DNA from: Microbacterium murale
GTDB lineage: Bacteria > Actinomycetota > Actinomycetes > Actinomycetales > Microbacteriaceae
Length of the DNA: 64,000 bases
NCBI RefSeq assembly: GCF_014635185.1
Contig: NZ_BMCM01000001.1
Span: 310,001-374,000, forward strand
Reading direction: 5' to 3'
Shown: positions 42,091-50,334 of the stretch, piece after piece
Position numbering within the stretch: the stretch's first letter is position 1
How the letters are laid out: each line of letters begins with the position of its first letter
Made by a program: the position numbers and the translations under genes
The notes under the pieces: model-generated
The model's database searches: none
Seen by the model: the letters and a program-made list of their open reading frames with translations, nothing else
Told to the model about the DNA's origin: nothing

Positions 42091-45000
42091 TCAGATGACG
42101 TCTGCGCTCCAGTCGTCGGGATTGCCGAAACGGTGCGCGGTGATACTGATCGCCTGCTCATGCAGGAAGGGCAGCAGCTCCAACCGCCCGGCCGAGGTGA
42201 CCTCGTCGTCGTAGACGGCGACGTCGGGATCGCCTCCCACAGCCTCCGCCAGCGCGCGGTGCAGTCTGGCGACGGCACCGCGCCCGCCGACGAGTCGCAC
42301 TCGGCTGCCCGAGGCGCGGCTCGGGTGGTCGGCACGAACGTCGCTGGAGGCCGAGTCCTCGCGCCGCAGCATCCGCTCGATCCACTCCGTGTCGCTCTCC
42401 ACCGCGATGAGCGCACCGAGGTCGCCGAGCGCCGTGCGCACTCCGGCCGGAAGCCCCTCGGCGATCGACACGAAGAACCCTGCCCCGGAGCGGATACCGG
42501 CGACCACCACCCGAAGCACATCCTGAAGCGGGGCATCCGACGTCGCACGCACCACCACGGGAACCGGCCGATAACGGAACAGGTTGCGCTCGACGCCGAG
42601 CTGCGACACGTCACGCACCTGACCGAACTCACGATCCCAGGCCACCGCATCCGACAGCGCGGACTGACGCAGCCATTCGAAGGCTTCGAAGTCCAGGGAT
42701 GACTGCGCGGACTCGATGAGTCCGGAGATGCGACTGTCGAGCCCACGCAGATGCAGTGTGCTCGAGGCTCTGCCGCGCGGCAGCGAACGCCACGTTCCCA
42801 GGCCGATCAGATAGTTCGGACCACCGGCCTTCGCGCCGGGTCCGACCGAGGAGCGCTTCCAGCCGCCGAAGGGCTGGCGCTGCACTATCGCTCCGGTGAT
42901 TCCGCGGTTGACGTAGAGATTTCCGGCCTGCACCCGATCGAGCCAGAGCGCGAGGTCGTCGGGATCCTGGGTGTGCAGCCCGGCGGTCAGGCCGTATGCC
43001 ACGTCGTTCTGCAGGTCGATCGCGGCAGAAAGGGTCGGGGCGTGCATGATGCCCAGCACCGGACCGAAGAACTCCTCTCGGTGGAATCGCGATCCAGGAT
43101 CCACTCCGACGCGGATGCCGGGCCGCCACAGTCGTCCGGACTCATCGCCGCCGACCAGCGAGGGCTTGATCAGCCACTTCTCATCACCTTCGAGCTCTGA
43201 CAACGCCCAGGCGAGTTTGCCCTGCGGCTGCTCGATGACCGGACCGACCTCCGAGAGCGGATCGGTCGGCCATCCGATGTTCAGCGAACGCACCGAATCC
43301 GCCAGCTGGCGGGCGAAGCGCTTGGAACGGCCGACCGGGCCGACGAGGATCGCGAGCGACGCGGCCGAGCACTTCTGGCCCGCGTGGCTGAATGCGCTCT
43401 TCACGAGATCGGCGACGGCGAGGTCGAGATCGGCGGACGGCGCGATGACGATGGCGTTCTTGCCGCTGGTCTCCGCGAGCAGCGGCAGGTCGGAACGCCA
43501 CGAGCGGAACAGCGCGGCGGTGTCCCAGGAGCCGGTGAGGATGACGCGATCCACCGCTTCATGCGCGATGAGCTGCTCCCCCAGGTCGCCCTCCTCGATG
43601 TCGACGAGAGTGAGGACGTCTCTCGGGATGCCCGCCTGCCAGAGCGCTTCGGCGACGACCGCCGCGCATCTCCTGGCCTGCGGCGCCGGCTTGAAGAGCA
43701 CGCCGGAGCCGGCGGCGAGCGCCGCGAGCACACCGCCGGAGGGTATCGCGATCGGGAAGTTCCACGGCGGTGCGACGACGGTGACGCGGGCCGGCTCGAA
43801 TGCCGCACCGGCGACGGCATCAAGTTCGCGCGCCTTCGCGCCGTAGTAACGGGCGAAGTCGACGGCCTCACTGACCTCGATGTCCGCCTCGGAGAACACC
43901 TTGCCGGTTTCGGATGCGGCGACCTCGATGAGTTCGCCGCGGCGCGATTCCAGCGCGGCGGCAGCGCGCAACAACGTCTCGGCACGCTCGGACGCGGGAC
44001 GTGCGCCCCATGCGGGCGCCGCGGCGCGCACCCGCGCGATCCGCTGCTCCAGCACGGCGGCGTCGTCGATCCTGGCGGCGAACAGTGTGGATTCGCCGGC
44101 CGTCGACGTCTCGATACGGGCGCGGATGCCATCTGCCCACTCCCGGTTCGCGGGAAGAACAGGGTCAGTGTCGGTGGTGTTCGCGAAGCCCGGTGCCCCC
44201 GCGGAGTCGGATTCCGCCTCGCGGCGTGAATACACCGCCGTCTCGACGTATGCCTCACCGTCCGACCCGTCGGAGCCGTCCGACCCGCGCGCGATTCCGA
44301 GCACGGCCATCGTGAGGTCTCCGTCGTCGCTCTCAGCGGCAGTCATCGGTCTCAGTGATTCGTGCACCGGCATCTGCCGGTTCTGAATGCGGAACGGGAC
44401 GAGTCGCATCGTGCGGTCATCCGCACGTTCCAGCGCCTGGAGGAATCGCCGCCGTTCCCGCTCGAACAGGCTCTCGTCGGCGTGCAGTTCGAATGCTGCG
44501 GAGAGGAAGTTCTCCGGTGCAGCGCTCTCGTCGAGCCGCCTGACCAGGTAGCTGATCGCCACGTCGAACTCATCGGGCCTGACCACCGGCACGTAGAGCA
44601 GCACCGGGCCGACGACGCGCGATACGGCCTGCGCCTGCCCCTGCGCCATGCCGAGCAGCATCTCGAACTCGACGTCGTCCGTGACACCGCGTTCGCCCGC
44701 GAGCAGCCAGGCATGCGCGATGCCGAACAGATTGTGTCCGGCGACCCCGACCCGTACCGCAGAGGTGTTCTCCGGGCGCAGGGCATCATCGAGCAGCCGC
44801 AGGTGGTTCGCATCGGTGTCGAGCTTGGTGTCGTAGGTGGCGAGCGGCCACCCGTGCATCACGGCATCCACTCGCTCCATCGCGAGGTTCGCGCCCTTGA
44901 CAAGCCGGATCTTGATCTTCGCGCCGCCGTGCTCGACGCGCACCTTTGCCCACGCGGTGAGCTCACGCAGCGCCTCGAGGGCATCGGGCAGGTAGGACTG

Positions 45001-45759
45001 CAGCACGATGCCCGCTTCGAGAAGCAGCAGACGGTCGTCTTCGAGGATGCGGGTGAACACCGCGATCGTGAGATCGAGATCGCGGTACTCCTCCATGTCG
45101 AGGTTGATGAAGGTGCCGTTGGACGCGGCGGTCAGATACAGCGGAAGCAGGCGGGCGGCGACCGCGTCGACGATCTCGTCGAACGCCCACATCGACATGT
45201 GGCTGATGACGGACGAGACCTTGACCGACACGTAGTCGACATCGTCGCGCTTGATCAGATCATGGATGCCGTCGAGCCGGCGCTTCGCCTCCGCCTCGCC
45301 GAGCACGGCTTCGCCCAGCAGGTTGAGATTCAATCGCGCGCCCGTCTCTCGCAGCTTCTCGATCGCGGGACCGAGCTTCGCCGGACGTGCATCGACGACG
45401 AGATGCCCGACCATGTCACGCAGCACGCGCCGTGCGATCGGCACCGTCGGCGCGGGGAGCACCGGGGCGATGCCGCCACCGAGACGTACGGCTCCGCGCA
45501 GATACCAGGGTAGGAAGTCGGGCACGATCGGCGCGATCCGCTGCAACTGGGCGGCGGCGGCGCTCAGCGACTCGGGCCGCATGACACCGTCGACGAACCC
45601 GAGCGTGAACGGAAGACCGTTCTTGTCCTGCAGCACGGCGGCCAGACGCGAGGCCGCCGGGTCGACCTCGGCCTCTGCCGCTTCGGCGATCCAGCGACGC
45701 GCGAGTTCGACCGCCTGATCGGCGAGTTGATCGGCTCCGCGGAACGACGACTCTGACAT
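42091..45759 (-). CDS. putA: Bifunctional proline dehydrogenase / P5C dehydrogenase
   Basis: A 1222-residue PutA. Residues about 100-430 form the FAD proline dehydrogenase barrel (YVSVKVSSV, IKIRLVKGANLAMERV, FEMLLGMAQGQ). After a Gly-Ser-Asp repeat linker (near residue 500) comes the aldehyde dehydrogenase: FPIAIPSGGVLAALA, LAETSGKNAIVI, nucleophilic Cys in SHAGQKCSA, and FFGPVLGIM. A 240-residue C-terminal tail follows. There is no N-terminal ribbon-helix-helix DNA-binding domain, so it does not autoregulate like E. coli PutA. The ATG is six bases after TAGGCT, so it is probably leaderless. Confidence 0.96.
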   Translation of the reverse strand: MSESSFRGADQLADQAVELARRWIAEAAEAEVDPAASRLAAVLQDKNGLPFTLGFVDGVMRPESLSAAAAQLQRIAPIVPDFLPWYLRGAVRLGGGIAPVLPAPTVPIARRVLRDMVGHLVVDARPAKLGPAIEKLRETGARLNLNLLGEAVLGEAEAKRRLDGIHDLIKRDDVDYVSVKVSSVISHMSMWAFDEIVDAVAARLLPLYLTAASNGTFINLDMEEYRDLDLTIAVFTRILEDDRLLLLEAGIVLQSYLPDALEALRELTAWAKVRVEHGGAKIKIRLVKGANLAMERVDAVMHGWPLATYDTKLDTDANHLRLLDDALRPENTSAVRVGVAGHNLFGIAHAWLLAGERGVTDDVEFEMLLGMAQGQAQAVSRVVGPVLLYVPVVRPDEFDVAISYLVRRLDESAAPENFLSAAFELHADESLFERERRRFLQALERADDRTMRLVPFRIQNRQMPVHESLRPMTAAESDDGDLTMAVLGIARGSDGSDGSDGEAYVETAVYSRREAESDSAGAPGFANTTDTDPVLPANREWADGIRARIETSTAGESTLFAARIDDAAVLEQRIARVRAAAPAWGARPASERAETLLRAAAALESRRGELIEVAASETGKVFSEADIEVSEAVDFARYYGAKARELDAVAGAAFEPARVTVVAPPWNFPIAIPSGGVLAALAAGSGVLFKPAPQARRCAAVVAEALWQAGIPRDVLTLVDIEEGDLGEQLIAHEAVDRVILTGSWDTAALFRSWRSDLPLLAETSGKNAIVIAPSADLDLAVADLVKSAFSHAGQKCSAASLAILVGPVGRSKRFARQLADSVRSLNIGWPTDPLSEVGPVIEQPQGKLAWALSELEGDEKWLIKPSLVGGDESGRLWRPGIRVGVDPGSRFHREEFFGPVLGIMHAPTLSAAIDLQNDVAYGLTAGLHTQDPDDLALWLDRVQAGNLYVNRGITGAIVQRQPFGGWKRSSVGPGAKAGGPNYLIGLGTWRSLPRGRASSTLHLRGLDSRISGLIESAQSSLDFEAFEWLRQSALSDAVAWDREFGQVRDVSQLGVERNLFRYRPVPVVVRATSDAPLQDVLRVVVAGIRSGAGFFVSIAEGLPAGVRTALGDLGALIAVESDTEWIERMLRREDSASSDVRADHPSRASGSRVRLVGGRGAVARLHRALAEAVGGDPDVAVYDDEVTSAGRLELLPFLHEQAISITAHRFGNPDDWSADVI

Positions 45760-45816
45760 GTGTTCAGCCTAGGAGCGCGGGACCCGCTTGAGGCGGTGAC
45801 ACTCTATGCTGTTGCC

Positions 45817-46506
45817 GTGGCGGGGGCGAACAAGGCGCAGGAGTCTGTTTCCGGCGCGCCTGCAGCATCGTCGAACGCCGATGCACGGGCGAAAGCTCTC
45901 GGCTGGGCGCGGCAAAGCATCGATCTCGTCCCCACGTCCTGGATGATCACCGGAGCCGCTGCGGTGCTGCTCGCGGCGACGGCGCTGTTCGGCGGGCTCG
46001 AGGCCGCCGCCGTCGACCCGATCGCCGAAGTGGTTGTGGGCGAGACCGTCACCGGCTCCGACCTCGAGATGACCATCACCGGGGTCGAACTGCGCGACGA
46101 CCGCGGCGAGCTCGCAGTCTTCCCCGACGAAGAGCAGGGCGAGCGAGTTCTGGTCGTCGCAGTCGATGTCGTCAACACCTTCACAGCGCCGCGCAGCTCC
46201 ACTTCCCTTTCGGAATCCTCTCCGGTGGTCGACGGCATCCGCGTCACGGGTGTCGATGAGAAGGGCGAGGTCTTCCGCGCCGACGACGCCCTCCGCTCCC
46301 CGATGCTGCAGCCGGACGTCCCTGTCCGTCTGCTGCTGACGTGGATCGTCGGGCCCGACGATTTCGCCGGCGGCGATGAGATCGCTCTCACCCTCCCCGA
46401 CTCCACGCACTACGTCGGCACGAGCGTCATGCGCGGCGACTATTGGGATGAAGTGCAGGTCGGTGCGACTCTGTCGACGACGATCGATGAGGTGTCTGCG
46501 CCGTGA
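45817..46506 (+). CDS. Membrane-anchored protein with extracellular beta-rich domain, unknown function (cassette gene 1)
   Basis: A 229-residue protein: cytoplasmic 45 residues, one membrane helix (WMITGAAAVLLAATALFGG), then a beta-rich outer domain with GERVLVVAVDVVNTF that recalls DUF4352-type immunoglobulin-like domains. The GTG at 45817 is six bases after TATGCT, so it is probably leaderless. It overlaps the next gene by four bases. Three consecutive genes of the same build are co-transcribed, and a multi-pass protein is encoded convergently. Confidence 0.8.
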   Translation: MAGANKAQESVSGAPAASSNADARAKALGWARQSIDLVPTSWMITGAAAVLLAATALFGGLEAAAVDPIAEVVVGETVTGSDLEMTITGVELRDDRGELAVFPDEEQGERVLVVAVDVVNTFTAPRSSTSLSESSPVVDGIRVTGVDEKGEVFRADDALRSPMLQPDVPVRLLLTWIVGPDDFAGGDEIALTLPDSTHYVGTSVMRGDYWDEVQVGATLSTTIDEVSAP

Positions 46507-47066
46507 GAAGACATGTCCTCGTGTGGCTGCTGACAGCCGCCCTCCTCGCCTGCGCTTGGCTGGTGTCCAAAGCGACGCTGCCGGATGACGCCACGATCGC
46601 GCCTTTCGTATCCGCCGCCCAGATCGGTGAGCAGTCGAGCGTGCGCAACCTCGTCGTCACGGTGACCGACGTCCATCTCAGCACCGGCGTGAAGGATGCC
46701 GAAGGGTGGTCGGCCGAGGGCACCTGGCTGATCGTCGATCTGGAGGCGGCGACAGCGGGCACGCAAGATCTCGGCACGCTTTCGCTTGCGCAGTTGACCA
46801 TCGGGGAACGCACCTTCAGCGCCACCGACCGTGGCACGACCTTCAACCGACAGCGCCTCGTCACCGGTGTTCCGCGCGCCGGCAGCCTCGCCTTCGAACT
46901 CCCCGCCACTGTCGCCGACGACCGGGCCACACTCCGCCTGGGAGTGCCGTCGGGCGCCATCGGCGAGGTGCTGAGCGACGGAGTGATCGACCTGCCGATC
47001 GACCTCGGCGCGCTGTCCGGAGAGACCGGAGTCCTGCTGCAGGAGAATGGCTGGGCGCGCCGATGA
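46503..47066 (+). CDS. Secreted or single-pass protein, unknown function (cassette gene 2)
   Basis: A 187-residue protein with an N-terminal signal/anchor helix (VLVWLLTAALLACAWLVS) and an outer beta-rich domain that repeats the pattern VVTVTDVHLS...GTWLIVDLEA seen in its neighbours. The GTG start overlaps gene 1 (GTGA) and the stop overlaps gene 3 (ATGA), so the three are translated as a coupled set. No catalytic motif is visible. The cysteine in LLACAW is not in a clear lipobox. Confidence 0.78.
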   Translation: MRRHVLVWLLTAALLACAWLVSKATLPDDATIAPFVSAAQIGEQSSVRNLVVTVTDVHLSTGVKDAEGWSAEGTWLIVDLEAATAGTQDLGTLSLAQLTIGERTFSATDRGTTFNRQRLVTGVPRAGSLAFELPATVADDRATLRLGVPSGAIGEVLSDGVIDLPIDLGALSGETGVLLQENGWARR

Positions 47067-47653
47067 CGATCCCCTCCCCACCTCTGCCGGCCGCAGCTCC
47101 TGAGTCTCCCGTCGCTCCCACGAGTCCCTCCTCGTGGTGGCGGAGCAATCTCCTGGCACTGGTCGCGCTCGTGGTGCTCATCCCGATGACCACGGCCGCG
47201 GTGGGATGGCAGGAGTGGTATCAGTACTTCGGCTTCGGCGCCCGCGCTGTCACCGGCATCGAGGTGGCGGAGAAGGACACGGCTGACCTCGTGGGAGCGA
47301 CATGGGGCCCCGTGCGCGGCGGCGAGGTGGAGGACGTCTCGGGGCTCGATGTCCCGGATGACACCCGCCTGATAGCCGTGGCAGTGCCCGTCGACGCGAG
47401 GGCGGAGGGAATCGGCTGCGAGACACCGAAGCTCGTGGAGCAGTCGACGGGTCGCGAGTGGCGCCCGGTGCGCCTTGAGATCGGTCTCCTCTCCAGTCCC
47501 GACGAACCGGAGACGTGCATCAGCGACGAGCTGGGCGAGTACGAGATGATCGTGCCATTCGTGGTGCCCGACGATGCCGAAGGGCCGTTCTGGGTCGATG
47601 TCAGGCCCTACGACGCCGGCGGCTCGTTCCTCAGGTTCTCGTTCGAGCCCTGA
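47063..47653 (+). CDS. Membrane-anchored protein with outer domain, unknown function (cassette gene 3)
   Basis: A 196-residue protein with a Pro/Ser-rich cytoplasmic start, one membrane helix (LLALVALVVLIPMTTAAVGW near residue 30) and an outer domain with DDTRLIAVAVPVDAR, two cysteines (IGCETP and ETCISDE) likely to form a disulfide, and EYEMIVPFVVPDDAEGPFWV. It is coupled to gene 2. Its last 46 bases overlap the convergent gene on the other strand. Confidence 0.78.
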   Translation: MTIPSPPLPAAAPESPVAPTSPSSWWRSNLLALVALVVLIPMTTAAVGWQEWYQYFGFGARAVTGIEVAEKDTADLVGATWGPVRGGEVEDVSGLDVPDDTRLIAVAVPVDARAEGIGCETPKLVEQSTGREWRPVRLEIGLLSSPDEPETCISDELGEYEMIVPFVVPDDAEGPFWVDVRPYDAGGSFLRFSFEP

Positions 47654-49014
47654 CCTCCGATGACGTCCCTGGGCGTCGCGTCGACGACCGCAGCCGCGAC
47701 AGCATCCACCGATGACGGCAGGAGCCCTGCCGCGTCGGCCACGGCCCGCATCTCCGACTCCGCGGAGGTCACGGCCGCGGGATCCGCGCGCTCCTGCTGT
47801 TGCTGCTTGCGACGTAGACGACCGAGCGTCGCGTCGTAGGCGCCGCTGATCACGGCGATGCGCAGCGGCTCGATGACGAGCACGGGGATGAGGGAGACCA
47901 ACGGCGTGACGATCGACCAGAAGATGAATTCGTGGGGACCGATGAGCCGGGTGATGCCGAACGCGAGGTACGACTCCAGCGCTTTCACCGCCACATAGAC
48001 AAGGGCATACGAGGCGACGAGCAGGGGGCCGGCGCGCCACATCAGCAAGAGTGCGCGTCCGATCGGACGGAAGCGGTTTCCGAGCTCGTCGCCGAGGTCG
48101 CGAAGTCGGCGCACCAGCGGGTTCGGAATCTCCTTCGTGTGTTCGCGGAAGCGCGAGATCAGTTGATTCTCCACTCGCAGCTTCTCTGCGACGATCGCCT
48201 GCCCGAACACCACTCCGGCGATCGTCAGCCAGGCGAGCGGAGCGAGAAGCACCGGCCCTGCCTCTGCGAGCACCCAGCCGACGCCTTCCCACAACCAGCG
48301 CAGCGGCGCGACAGCATCCAGCACCTGCTCGCGCACCGACTCGAGGAACGCCATCGCCGCACGGCTGTCGACCCAGCTCCTGATCGAGTCAAGAAGGTCG
48401 CCGAGCACCATGACCGAGAAGAAGACCCAGACGACCTCGAAATACACCGCGACCGGCGACAACCAGGACGCGAGCTTCGCCGACCACTTCGACCACGCCC
48501 AGCGTCCAGCGAACGCCAGCACGATGATCGCGATCGTCCATGCGTTCACCGGCAGGTTGAGCACGGTGTCGTCGGCGCTCACCGGGCCCTCTCCGTTCAG
48601 CGTCGATACCGCGATGATGCTGCTGCGCACTTCCAGCGCACGCGAGGAGTATGCCCGCACGTCCTCGCCCAGCAGCCCCTGCGCCCAGTACACGGCGAAG
48701 AACGGCAGGATGCCGGCCAACAGTGCAGTGAGAAAGGTCCGGCGCCGGTCGGCTGCGGATTCCGGCAGAGGAGCGACCTCTTGCAGGTTGCGCAACCCGT
48801 CGCGCAGCACCAGGAACATCGCCACGAGGCTGACGAGCCTGGCGAGAATCGCGATCGGCAACACGAGGAAGCCGAGTGTCGCGGACGATGCGCCCACGAA
48901 ACCGGCCACCTCTGTGATCACGTAGTGAACGAGGGTGCCGGCGAGGTACCACGCGATCAGTGCGGGCCAGTGCCTCAGCAGCACGCGCCCGGCGGTCGTC
49001 AGGATGGCCAGCAC
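47608..49014 (-). CDS. Large multi-pass membrane protein, unknown function (cassette gene 4)
   Basis: A 468-residue protein with about eight hydrophobic segments, among them LLRHWPALIAWYLAGTLV at the N-terminus, VYFEVVWVFFSVMVLGDLLD and FIFWSIVTPLVSLIPVLVI near residue 380, then a 70-residue Gln/Ala-rich cytoplasmic tail. I do not recognise the family. The GTG start is six bases after TAATGT. It is convergent with and overlaps cassette gene 3, and together they look like one functional unit at the membrane. Confidence 0.82.
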   Translation of the reverse strand: MLAILTTAGRVLLRHWPALIAWYLAGTLVHYVITEVAGFVGASSATLGFLVLPIAILARLVSLVAMFLVLRDGLRNLQEVAPLPESAADRRRTFLTALLAGILPFFAVYWAQGLLGEDVRAYSSRALEVRSSIIAVSTLNGEGPVSADDTVLNLPVNAWTIAIIVLAFAGRWAWSKWSAKLASWLSPVAVYFEVVWVFFSVMVLGDLLDSIRSWVDSRAAMAFLESVREQVLDAVAPLRWLWEGVGWVLAEAGPVLLAPLAWLTIAGVVFGQAIVAEKLRVENQLISRFREHTKEIPNPLVRRLRDLGDELGNRFRPIGRALLLMWRAGPLLVASYALVYVAVKALESYLAFGITRLIGPHEFIFWSIVTPLVSLIPVLVIEPLRIAVISGAYDATLGRLRRKQQQQERADPAAVTSAESEMRAVADAAGLLPSSVDAVAAAVVDATPRDVIGGQGSNENLRNEPPAS

Positions 49015-49046
49015 ACGCTCACATTAGCGGGTGGGAGCCGTCGAGC

Positions 49047-49607
49047 TCACTGCCAGATGCTCGGGGCATCCGCGCGGGTGGTCGGCAGGGCGGATGCCGT
49101 CGCCCACTCGTGAACCCACGCCTCGACGTCCGGAAGGCCCTCTGGCCTGCCGACGGCGGCGAACAACTCCTGGTGCGACAGGGTGCCGCCGCTGCGCTTG
49201 AGCATCCGGGCACGGATGATCGCTCTGGCGTAGATCTCACCGTCGACGACGGCTCGGTGTTCGAGGTAGATCGCCTTGTCGTCATGACCGAGCAGGCGCG
49301 ACTCGATGTCGAAACGCTGCCAGAGCTGCAGCGACTTGCGGAACGTCACCGTCTCAGCGGAGACGACGGCGTACCAGCCGTTGCGTTTCATCGCGTCGGT
49401 CATTCCCGTGCGGCCGAGCAGGTCCCAGCGGCCGAGGTCGAACAGCGACAGATAGCGGCCGTTGTTCATGTGGCGCAGCACATCGATGTCGGTGGGAAGG
49501 GTCGTCACTCTGATCCGTCCGACGTCGCCGGGTGGAAGCTGCCCTTCTCGGCGCAGTCGACGGCGCGCACGCCACATCACGAGAAGGGTTCGCCAGATCA
49601 CGTTCAC
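49047..49607 (-). CDS. Acyl-CoA thioesterase (hotdog fold, 4HBT type)
   Basis: A 186-residue hotdog-fold protein. RHMNNGRYLSLFDLGRWDLL near residue 45 is the 4HBT/THEM6-like signature, and ETVTFRKSLQLWQRFDIES follows. An N-terminal basic helix (WRTLLVMWRARRRL) may sit on the membrane. I chose the GTG at 49607, eight bases after the -10 TACTAT; longer upstream starts would run across the divergent GNAT promoter. It probably hydrolyses an acyl-CoA in lipid turnover. Confidence 0.82.
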   Translation of the reverse strand: MNVIWRTLLVMWRARRRLRREGQLPPGDVGRIRVTTLPTDIDVLRHMNNGRYLSLFDLGRWDLLGRTGMTDAMKRNGWYAVVSAETVTFRKSLQLWQRFDIESRLLGHDDKAIYLEHRAVVDGEIYARAIIRARMLKRSGGTLSHQELFAAVGRPEGLPDVEAWVHEWATASALPTTRADAPSIWQ

Positions 49608-49716
49608 GAGGAACGATAGTAGCCAGCGGCGTATGATCCGCGAACTCCGTTGTGGGAATCTGACAGTCGCGTCGCTCGATTTCACCTTCGCCCGAGGCGC
49701 GCGTAGAGTCACGGGC

Positions 49717-50223
49717 ATGAGCGCCGAAGCCCAGCCTGAAGTCATCATCCGTCCGGTCCGCGATGTGGATGCGGAAGCTCTGGGTCGCGTGCACGCGCAG
49801 TGCTGGCACGAGACCTACGACCACCTGATCAGCAAGGCTGCGCTCGAGCGCGTGTCACCGCGGCGCATGGCCGAGCTCTGGACCCATTGGGCAGCGCAGG
49901 GCGACGACTTCACGATGCGTGCGGCGCTGGTCGACGGCGAGATCGTCGGCTTCGTCGGCTCGGGACCTGCACGCGACAAGGATGCTCCGGCATTCCGCGA
50001 GCTGTACTTCATCTACCTGCTCGACCAGTGGCACTCCACCGGCCTCGGCCAGAAGCTCTTCGATGCGGCCGTCGAGAAGGACGAGCCGCTGTACCTCTGG
50101 GTCGCGGAGGACAACCCCCGCGCCCACCGCTTCTACGCGCGCAACGGTTTCATCCTCGACGGCGCGAGCCACACCGAGCCGTTCCTCGGCGAGACGCTCA
50201 CCGAAGTCCGCTTCGTCCGCTGA
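49717..50223 (+). CDS. GNAT family N-acetyltransferase
   Basis: A 168-residue GNAT protein. The acetyl-CoA loop is QWHSTGLGQKLFDAAV near residue 110, preceded by strand LYFIYLLD, and the C-terminal part NPRAHRFYARNGFILDG is typical. Promoter TTCACC (49681-49686), 17-base spacer, TAGAGT (49704-49709), then seven bases to the ATG, so it is probably leaderless. The acceptor is unknown. Confidence 0.9.
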   Translation: MSAEAQPEVIIRPVRDVDAEALGRVHAQCWHETYDHLISKAALERVSPRRMAELWTHWAAQGDDFTMRAALVDGEIVGFVGSGPARDKDAPAFRELYFIYLLDQWHSTGLGQKLFDAAVEKDEPLYLWVAEDNPRAHRFYARNGFILDGASHTEPFLGETLTEVRFVR

Positions 50224-50258
50224 TACGTCGGCAACGACAACCGAAACCCCGTCTTCGT

Positions 50259-50302
50259 GCCGAGACCCCGTCGTACGGGTGTCAGTACGACGGGGTCTCG
50301 GC
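50259..50302. terminator. 18-bp inverted repeat between GNAT and cytochrome b genes
   Basis: Perfect arms at 50259-50276 and 50285-50302 with an eight-base loop lie between convergent genes. A further partial copy of the right arm (GGGGTCTCGGC) is at 50311-50321. The core GCCGAGAC is shared with the repeat at 5553-5605, which suggests a dispersed terminator or REP-like family. Confidence 0.8.
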
Positions 50303-50334
50303 GATAGAGCGGGGTCTCGGCGTCGGTCGTGGGG

